Shown in pieces: positions 1-4,859 of a stretch of DNA of 6,389 bases (positions are counted from its first letter, which is position 1; every line of letters starts with the position of its first letter). The DNA is from an uncultured Pseudorhodobacter sp. (GTDB taxonomy: Bacteria; Pseudomonadota; Alphaproteobacteria; Rhodobacterales; Rhodobacteraceae), in the NCBI GenBank assembly GCA_945952425.1, contig CAMFIX010000181.1, positions 1 through 6,389 of the forward strand, written 5' to 3'. The notes under the pieces were generated by a model that searched no databases, was not told the DNA's origin, and saw nothing but the letters and a program-made list of their open reading frames with translations. Both the position numbers and the translations under genes were made by a program.

Positions 1-14
1 CCCTTGCTTTCCCC

Positions 15-18
15 GGAG
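15..18 (+). promoter_or_regulatory. Ribosome-binding site GGAG that sets the start of the first gene
   Basis: GGAG lies 6 bases upstream of the ATG at 25. The same frame is open back to a TTG at position 4, but that start would bury this Shine-Dalgarno sequence inside the gene and put seven extra residues before a classical signal peptide. The ATG at 25 is therefore preferred. No promoter can be judged because the window begins only 24 bases upstream. Confidence 0.7.
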
Positions 19-24
19 TTTGTG

Positions 25-1461
25 ATGACGAAATACACGCTCGCGCTTCTGCCGCTGCTCATGGCCTCGACCGCGATTGCCGGTCCGGCCACGGATGAGG
101 GCGCCAAGCACCTCACGGAAGTTTTCCAGACCTATCTCGGCTCGACCGAGGGCGTGGTGGCCGTGGCCGTCGATGGCGACGCCTATGCCCTGACGCTGGA
201 CCCCAAGCCGCTGTTGGACCAGGCGCAAGAGGCCGGGGTGACCGCCACGCTCTCGCCCCTGGAATACAGCCTGACCGACAATGGCGACGGCACCTGGGCG
301 GTCAAGCAGGACCAGCCCTTCACGATGAGCTTCTCGGGCCCCGACAAATCGGAGCTGAAGGAAGACGTCGCCAAGATGACGCTGGACGGCACGTTCGATG
401 AAAAGCTGATGGCCTTTTCGTCCGCCAAGGGCGGGTTCGAAGGGCTGAAGGCCACCTCCTCGCAAGAGGCGCCCGAGGGCAAGGCCACGGTCGAGGCGAC
501 GCTGGCCTCCGGCACCTACGAGATGACCGGCGCCGCCGGGGCCTCGGGCGGGACCGATGTGACGATCACCGGCACCGGCACCGGCCTCGTCGAAGTCATC
601 ACCGCGCCGATGGGCGAGGGCGCGACGGCCATGCCGGTGACGATCAAGGTCGACAGCTTCAGCCAGAAGATGACCGGCTCAGGCCTGATGCTGGACGGCA
701 TCTACAAGACCGCCGCCTGGCTGGTCGCCCATCCCGACGACGCCTCGAAAAAGGCCGCCAAGGACGAGTTCAAGGGCATCCTGACCGGCGCCCTGCCGAT
801 CTGGAACAACATGCTGGTCGAGGGCACGGCCTCGAAGATCTCGGTCGACACGCCCATGGGCCCGGCCGGCATCGACGAGGTGGGCTTCACCGTCGATATC
901 AACGGCGCGGTGAAGGACGGCAAGTTCCGCGAGGCGATCTCGCTGGCCGGCCTGACCCTGCCGCCGGGCGTGCTGCCCGCCTGGGCCGAGCCGATCCTGC
1001 CGAAGAAGGTCACGCTGGACGTCCAGGCCACCGGCTTCGACGCGGCGGCGGGCTTTGTCGCCGGCCTCGGCGTCTTCGACCTGCCCGAGGGCATGGCCGA
1101 CACCACCGCCTTCGACGAAAGCGTCAAGAAGGCCTTCCTGCCCGATGGCACCGTGACCGTCTCGCTGAACCCGGGTGCGGTGACCGGCGACGGGTATGAG
1201 CTGACCTACCAGGGCGACATGAAGGTCGATGTCGCCTCCGACATGCCGACGGGCAAGGCGACCGTCACGCTGACCGGCGCCGACAAGCTGCAAGCCGCGC
1301 TGCAGGCCGCGCCCGACGACATGAAGGCCCAGGCGATGATGGGCTTCGGCATGGCGCAGGGCATGGCCAAGCAAGAAGGCGATAAGCTGGTCTGGGAGAT
1401 CGACGCGACGACCCCCGGCTCGGTCTCGGTCAACGGCACGCCGCTGATGGGCGGGCAGTGA
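25..1461 (+). CDS. Secreted/periplasmic protein of unknown function (possibly DUF2125/DUF945-like)
   Basis: I do not recognise a characterised protein. From the ATG at 25 it is 478 residues long. It starts with a clear Sec signal peptide, MTKYTLALLPLLMASTAIA, with an AIA|G signal peptidase I site near residue 20, so the mature protein should be periplasmic or secreted. I see no further membrane segment and no catalytic motif. The body is low in cysteine and rich in Ala, Gly, Thr and Asp, with many short alternating segments of the kind xVTVxxxG, which suggests an extended beta-sheet fold. The C-terminus ends with LVWEIDATTPG and VNGTPLMGG; such a Trp-containing strand followed by a VNG turn recalls DUF2125 and DUF945 (YdgA-like) periplasmic proteins. 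That family link is from memory and weak. It overlaps the downstream acetyltransferase gene by 4 bases, implying co-translation, but this does not reveal its job. The coding region is intact. Confidence 0.85.
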   Translation: MTKYTLALLPLLMASTAIAGPATDEGAKHLTEVFQTYLGSTEGVVAVAVDGDAYALTLDPKPLLDQAQEAGVTATLSPLEYSLTDNGDGTWAVKQDQPFTMSFSGPDKSELKEDVAKMTLDGTFDEKLMAFSSAKGGFEGLKATSSQEAPEGKATVEATLASGTYEMTGAAGASGGTDVTITGTGTGLVEVITAPMGEGATAMPVTIKVDSFSQKMTGSGLMLDGIYKTAAWLVAHPDDASKKAAKDEFKGILTGALPIWNNMLVEGTASKISVDTPMGPAGIDEVGFTVDINGAVKDGKFREAISLAGLTLPPGVLPAWAEPILPKKVTLDVQATGFDAAAGFVAGLGVFDLPEGMADTTAFDESVKKAFLPDGTVTVSLNPGAVTGDGYELTYQGDMKVDVASDMPTGKATVTLTGADKLQAALQAAPDDMKAQAMMGFGMAQGMAKQEGDKLVWEIDATTPGSVSVNGTPLMGGQ

Positions 1462-1919
1462 GCGTTTCGGTCGCCCGCATAAACCCGCAGTCGGTGGAGC
1501 TGGCGCTGCTGTTTCAGCGCCACACCGCCGACATGCATGCCGACACCCCGCCGGAGAGCATCCATATGATGGATGCCTCCGAGCTGGACGTGCCCGAGGT
1601 GCATTTTTTCGTCATGCGCGACGCCGGTGCCCCGGTCGCCATGGGCGCCTTCAAGGTGCTGGAGCCCGGCCATGCCGAGATCAAGTCGATGCATGTCCTG
1701 GCCGAGGCCCGCGGCCGCGGCCTGTCGCGCCGCATGCTGGATCACCTGCTGGCCGAGGCCCACGCGCAGGGCATCGCCCGGCTGAGCTTGGAGACCGGCA
1801 CCCAGGCCATGTTCCTGCCCGCCCGCAGGCTGTACGAAAAGGCCGGTTTCACCGAATGCCCGCCCTTCGCCGATTACCGGCTGGACCCGATGTCGGTCTA
1901 CATGACCAAGGCGCTGTAA
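1458..1919 (+). CDS. GNAT family N-acetyltransferase (YsnE-like)
   Basis: This is a 153-residue cytoplasmic protein with the full single-domain length of the Gcn5-related N-acetyltransferase fold, which moves an acetyl group from acetyl-CoA to an amine. Visible signatures are the acetyl-CoA pyrophosphate loop ARGRGLSR (residues 84-91) after the beta-4 strand EIKSMHVL, then the strand LSLETG (109-114), PARRLYEKAGF (121-131) and the ending FADYRLDPMSVYMTKAL. The N-terminal TPPESIHMMD and the C-terminal DYRLDPxSVxM pattern resemble YsnE-type acetyltransferases, some of which are named IAA acetyltransferase without firm evidence; the substrate cannot be read from sequence. The start is a GTG at 1458 whose TG forms part of the upstream TGA stop (GTGA overlap). 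There is no good Shine-Dalgarno of its own, so translation probably depends on ribosomes finishing the upstream gene. No terminator hairpin is seen after the TAA. Confidence 0.92.
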   Translation: MSVSVARINPQSVELALLFQRHTADMHADTPPESIHMMDASELDVPEVHFFVMRDAGAPVAMGAFKVLEPGHAEIKSMHVLAEARGRGLSRRMLDHLLAEAHAQGIARLSLETGTQAMFLPARRLYEKAGFTECPPFADYRLDPMSVYMTKAL

Positions 1920-1968
1920 CCGCTCCCCCCTTGCGCCCGTCCCGCCCTTCGGTCAAAAACACCCTCAC

Positions 1969-2045
1969 GGCCCCGTAGCTCAGCTGGATAGAGCAGCCGC
2001 CTTCTAAGCGGCTGGCCGGGGGTTCGAGTCCTCCCGGGGTCGCCA
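1969..2045 (+). tRNA. tRNA-Arg (anticodon UCU), CCA encoded
   Basis: The 77 bases fold into a complete cloverleaf. The acceptor stem GGCCCCG (1969-1975) pairs with CGGGGTC (2035-2041), with one G-U wobble at the second pair; the discriminator is G and the CCA is encoded at 2043-2045. The D-arm has GCTC/GAGC. The anticodon stem GCCGC/GCGGC encloses the loop CTTCTAA, giving anticodon TCT, which reads AGA and AGG arginine codons. The variable loop is TGGCC, and the T-arm GGGGG/CCTCC encloses TTCGAGT with one G-U pair. It stands alone. Upstream, TTGCGC (1931-1936) and TCAAAA (1953-1958) with a 16-base spacer could be a promoter, but each hexamer matches consensus at only 3 of 6 positions. Confidence 0.97.
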
Positions 2046-2100
2046 TGCCTGCCGTCTTGCGCCCTATCCTTTCGGCTAGCCCCGCGCCTTTGCAGAAAAG

Positions 2101-2129
2101 TTGCCGGAATTGAGGCGAAGGAGTAACAT
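2101..2129 (+). promoter_or_regulatory. Candidate sigma-70 type promoter of the RTX gene
   Basis: TTGCCG (2101-2106) and TAACAT (2124-2129) are separated by 17 bases, the ideal spacing for a housekeeping promoter, and each matches the consensus hexamer at 4 of 6 positions. Transcription would start near 2136, about 67 bases before the ATG at 2203 and directly next to the palindrome at 2138-2153. This is inference from pattern alone; the rest of the 2046-2202 gap offers no better pair. Confidence 0.33.
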
Positions 2130-2137
2130 CTTCGTCA

Positions 2138-2153
2138 TCTGGCCGCGGCCAGA
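2138..2153. promoter_or_regulatory. Perfect 16-bp palindrome in the RTX leader
   Basis: TCTGGCCGCGGCCAGA is its own reverse complement. In DNA it could be an operator for a dimeric regulator overlapping the predicted transcription start. In RNA it can form a 6-bp stem (TCTGGC/GCCAGA) closed by a CGCG loop at or near the 5' end of the message. It is not a normal terminator: the following bases are GATTCCC, and a T-rich tract only begins about 9 bases later. Both readings are inferences; the perfect symmetry itself is directly visible. Confidence 0.5.
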
Positions 2154-2160
2154 GATTCCC

Positions 2161-2198
2161 ATTTTCCTCTTCTTCTAAAAATTCATTCAACTGAGGTG
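2161..2198 (+). promoter_or_regulatory. A/T-rich pyrimidine leader and GAGGTG ribosome-binding site of the RTX gene
   Basis: The stretch 2161-2190 has only 7 G/C bases out of 30, in a region otherwise strongly G/C-rich, and 2162-2176 is 15 consecutive pyrimidines. The Shine-Dalgarno GAGG (2193-2196) sits 6 bases before the ATG at 2203. Such unstructured U-rich leaders favour efficient initiation, for example through ribosomal protein S1 binding, which would suit an abundant exported protein; this is inference. The tract also holds CCTC (2166-2169), complementary to the GAGG, but only 4 pairs long. Confidence 0.55.
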
Positions 2199-2202
2199 CG
2201 AC

Positions 2203-4779
2203 ATGGCTACGTTTACCGGATCGGGCGCGAATGAGAGCATTACGCCGGGTGGAGTGTCGGGGACGGTTTCGTCCAACCCGCCCGGATCTCTGCCGAGCGG
2301 CGCTGCCGACCAGCTTTTCGGCGGCGACGGCAATGACACGCTGAACGGCGGCGGCGGGGCGGATTCGCAATATGGCGGCAATGGCAACGACTATATCTAT
2401 GCCGTGATCGGCATTGATGTCGCCGATGGCGGCAGCGGGATCGATACGCTGGACACCACGCTCTGGGGCCTGGATTACGTGGTCAACCTCTCGACGGGGC
2501 TCACGACATTCTCCGTCGCGTGGGCAGCGACTGTCGAGTACAAGGGGTCTGGCATCGGCAATGACAGCCTGGCCGGCACGACCAGTGCCAACCTGATCTA
2601 TGGCGGCGACGGCAACGATACGATCAACGGGGCCGGCGGGTCGGACAGCTCTTACGGCGGCTATGGGAACGACTATATCTATGCCGTTCTGGGCACCGAT
2701 CTGGCCGATGGCGGGGCGGGCACCGATACGCTGGACACGACCGCCTGGGGGCTCGACTATACCGTCAACCTCGCGACGGGGCTGACGAATTTCACCGGCG
2801 AGAGCTTTGCGAATTTCGAGAACCTGGTGTCTGGCGCGGGCAATGACAGCCTGACCGGCACCGCGGGCGCCAATGCGATCTATGGCGGCGACGGCAACGA
2901 TACGATCAACGGCGCGGGCGGAACCGACAGCTCTTACGGCGGCAACGGCAATGATTACATCTATGCCGTGCTGGGCATCGACGTGGCCGATGGCGGGGCG
3001 GGGACGGATACGCTCGACACCACGGCCTATCTTGGCGATTACGTGGTCAACCTGGCGACGGGCCTGACCAATTTCTCCGGCGAAAGCTATGTGAACTTCG
3101 AGAACCTGATTTCTGGCGGCGGCAACGACACGCTGACCGGCACCACTGGCGACAATTCCATCAACGGCGGCTTGGGCAACGACCAGCTGTTCGGGGGCGA
3201 CGGCAACGACACGCTAATCGGCGGCGCTGGCGCCGACAGCGCTTACGGCGGCAATGGCAACGATTATATCTATGCCGGCAGCGGGGTGGACAGCGCCGAT
3301 GGCGGGGCCGGAACCGATACGCTGGACGCGACGGCCTTCGTGGGCAACCACAATGTCAACCTGATTACCGGCGCGACCAATGCCGCGGGCGAAAGCTTCC
3401 TGAACTTCGAGAACCTGCTTTCGGGGTCGGGCAATGACAGCCTGACCGGGACGGGCGGCGCCAATGCGATCTATGGCGGTGACGGCAACGACACGATCAA
3501 CGGGGCGGGCGGCAACGACAGCTCTTACGGCGGGAACGGCAACGACTATATCTATGCCGTCTTCGGCTCGCCCGAGAGCATCGACGGCGGGGCCGGCACC
3601 GATACGCTGGACACCACGCCCTTCACCGGGAACTACGTGGTCAACCTCGCGACGGGGCTGACGAATTTCACCGGCGAGAGCTTCCTGAACATGGAGAACC
3701 TGATCTCGGGCATCGGCAACGACAGCCTGACCGGGACCGCGGGCGCCAATGCGATCTCTGGCGGGGATGGCAACGACACGATCAACGGGGCGGGCGGCGG
3801 CGACAGCTCTTATGGCGGCAACGGCGACGACCTGATCTATGCCGTGCTCGGCACCGATATAGCCGACGGCGGCGCGGGGACGGACACGCTGGACACCACC
3901 GCCTTCACCGGGAACTACGTGGTCAACCTCGCCACGGGGCTGACGAATTTCTCGGGCGAGAGCTTCGTGAACTTCGAGAACCTGATCTCGGGCATCGGCA
4001 ACGACAGCCTGACGGGCACCTTTGGCGCCAATGCGATCTATGGCGGCGACGGCAACGACACGATCAACGGCGGGGGCGGCAGCGACAGCTCTTACGGCGG
4101 CAATGGCAACGATTATATCTATGCCGTGCTGGGCACGCCGGAATCCATCGACGGCGGGGCGGGGATCGACACACTGGACACCACCGCCTTCACCTCGGAT
4201 TACGTGGTCAACCTCGCGACCGGGCTGACCAATTATGTCGGCGAGAGCTTCCTGAACATGGAGAACCTGATCTCGGGCGCGGGCAACGACAGCCTGACCG
4301 GGACCACGGGCGCCAACTCCATCTGGGGGGGCGATGGCAAGGATTCGATCAACGGCGGCGGCGGGGCGGATGTGCTGCATGGCGGCGCCGGGGTCGACAA
4401 GCTGCAGGGCGGCGCGGGGCAGGACGATCTGATCGGGGGGCTCGGCAACGACGTCTTCGTCTTCAAGAAGGCGGCGCATTCGGTGGGTGCCAATGCCGAC
4501 ATCATCATGGCGGGCGATGGCGCCGTGGCCTTCGAGGGCGCGGGCGCCGCGGCGGGCGACAAGATCAACCTGTCGGGCATCGACGCCGATACGACGACGG
4601 CGGGCCACCAGCACTTCACCATCGGGGTGGGCAAGGGCACGATCCAGATCGTCACCGTCGGCACCGATACCGAGATCCTGGGCAATACCAACAACGACGC
4701 GGCCTTCGAATTCCGCATCGTCATCCAGGACGGGGCGGTGCTCTCCAGCGCCTATACCGCGGCCGATTTCATATTCTAA
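2203..4779 (+). CDS. RTX (hemolysin-type) calcium-binding repeat protein, putative type I secretion substrate
   Basis: The protein has 858 residues and no Sec signal peptide. After about 35 residues rich in Gly, Ser, Thr and Pro (including ANESITPGG), residues 36-704 are seven tandem modules of 94-103 residues. Each has seven RTX-type nonapeptides (consensus GGxGxDxUx, e.g. GGDGNDTIN, GGNGNDYIY, GGAGTDTLD) plus a 31-residue linker with VNLATG and, in modules 2-7, a GES...ENL segment. Residues 709-753 are five canonical nonapeptides. Residues 754-858 resemble the serralysin C-terminal domain (DVFVF, GDKINLSGIDAD, final DFIF), which in that family carries the uncleaved type I secretion signal. 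In known RTX proteins the repeats stay unfolded in the cytosol and fold on Ca2+ outside the cell. No protease, lipase or other catalytic domain fits in this protein, so a structural, adhesive, matrix or surface-layer role is inferred. It has its own leader and a terminator, and no exporter genes are nearby. The start is supported by GAGG six bases upstream. Confidence 0.95.
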   Translation: MATFTGSGANESITPGGVSGTVSSNPPGSLPSGAADQLFGGDGNDTLNGGGGADSQYGGNGNDYIYAVIGIDVADGGSGIDTLDTTLWGLDYVVNLSTGLTTFSVAWAATVEYKGSGIGNDSLAGTTSANLIYGGDGNDTINGAGGSDSSYGGYGNDYIYAVLGTDLADGGAGTDTLDTTAWGLDYTVNLATGLTNFTGESFANFENLVSGAGNDSLTGTAGANAIYGGDGNDTINGAGGTDSSYGGNGNDYIYAVLGIDVADGGAGTDTLDTTAYLGDYVVNLATGLTNFSGESYVNFENLISGGGNDTLTGTTGDNSINGGLGNDQLFGGDGNDTLIGGAGADSAYGGNGNDYIYAGSGVDSADGGAGTDTLDATAFVGNHNVNLITGATNAAGESFLNFENLLSGSGNDSLTGTGGANAIYGGDGNDTINGAGGNDSSYGGNGNDYIYAVFGSPESIDGGAGTDTLDTTPFTGNYVVNLATGLTNFTGESFLNMENLISGIGNDSLTGTAGANAISGGDGNDTINGAGGGDSSYGGNGDDLIYAVLGTDIADGGAGTDTLDTTAFTGNYVVNLATGLTNFSGESFVNFENLISGIGNDSLTGTFGANAIYGGDGNDTINGGGGSDSSYGGNGNDYIYAVLGTPESIDGGAGIDTLDTTAFTSDYVVNLATGLTNYVGESFLNMENLISGAGNDSLTGTTGANSIWGGDGKDSINGGGGADVLHGGAGVDKLQGGAGQDDLIGGLGNDVFVFKKAAHSVGANADIIMAGDGAVAFEGAGAAAGDKINLSGIDADTTTAGHQHFTIGVGKGTIQIVTVGTDTEILGNTNNDAAFEFRIVIQDGAVLSSAYTAADFIF
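2308..4314 (+). repeat. Seven in-frame tandem modules of about 282 bp inside the RTX gene
   Basis: Hand alignment gives these modules: 1 at 2308-2589, 2 at 2590-2871, 3 at 2872-3153, 4 at 3154-3462, 5 at 3463-3747, 6 at 3748-4029, 7 at 4030-4314. Lengths in residues are 94, 94, 94, 103, 95, 94 and 95. Module 4 is longer by one whole nonapeptide (GGLGNDQLF, 3166-3192). Modules 5 and 7 have one extra residue in a PESID variant. Counted by eye, modules 5 and 7 differ at 12 of 95 residues, and 2 and 3 at 17 of 94. DNA differences include many synonymous changes (AAC/AAT, GAC/GAT, TAC/TAT) beside long identical tracts. A 27-bp periodicity lies inside each module. Such arrays can expand or contract by recombination. 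This is coding sequence, not a CRISPR or satellite. Confidence 0.93.
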
Positions 4780-4787
4780 GGCAGGAT

Positions 4788-4815
4788 CGGGCCGGGGGAC
4801 GACCCCGGCCCGTTT
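4788..4815 (+). terminator. Rho-independent terminator of the RTX gene
   Basis: A perfect 10-bp G/C stem, CGGGCCGGGG (4788-4797) with CCCCGGCCCG (4803-4812), encloses the 5-base loop GACGA and is followed by TTTC. It begins 9 bases after the TAA of the RTX gene. The T-run is short, but the stem is very stable, as in many G/C-rich genomes. It should insulate the caspase-like gene from RTX transcription. Confidence 0.85.
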
Positions 4816-4859
4816 CAAGGCTTTGCCGCCGCCGCCTTTCGTGCGACGCTGGCCGGGTC

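Noticed and set aside
4..24. TTG start for the first gene
   Set aside because: It would place the GGAG ribosome site inside the gene and extend the signal peptide for no reason; the ATG at 25 fits better.
679..1374. Minus-strand frames opposite the first gene
   Set aside because: Low-complexity Arg/Gly/His/Ala composition, overlapping other antisense frames, no domain; a codon-bias shadow.
1501..1522. 8-bp inverted repeat (TGGCGCTG/CAGCGCCA, 6-base loop) early in the acetyltransferase gene
   Set aside because: It lies within well-conserved-looking coding sequence, has no T-run and no reason to be regulatory; chance in G/C-rich DNA is enough.
1931..1958. Possible promoter for the tRNA gene
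   Set aside because: Each hexamer matches only 3 of 6 consensus bases; too weak to list as a feature.
1849..2370. A 173-residue minus-strand reading frame containing GGLEPPASRLEGG
   Set aside because: That peptide is the well-known artefact of translating the antisense strand of a tRNA gene; the frame crosses the tRNA-Arg and the start of the RTX gene and has no support of its own.
2414..4228. Several 60-70-residue + strand frames with similar sequence (MRSMAATAT-type) in the RTX gene
   Set aside because: They recur because the underlying DNA repeats; they are out-of-frame copies of the same module and have no separate ribosome sites.
2308..4314. Regular spaced repeats that might suggest a CRISPR array
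   Set aside because: Units are 282 bp, fully coding, in frame, and have no unique spacers between short identical repeats.
3214..4818. A 534-residue minus-strand open frame opposite the RTX array
   Set aside because: It mirrors the repeats of the real gene; long antisense frames are expected in G/C-rich, repetitive coding DNA. The product has no recognisable domain.
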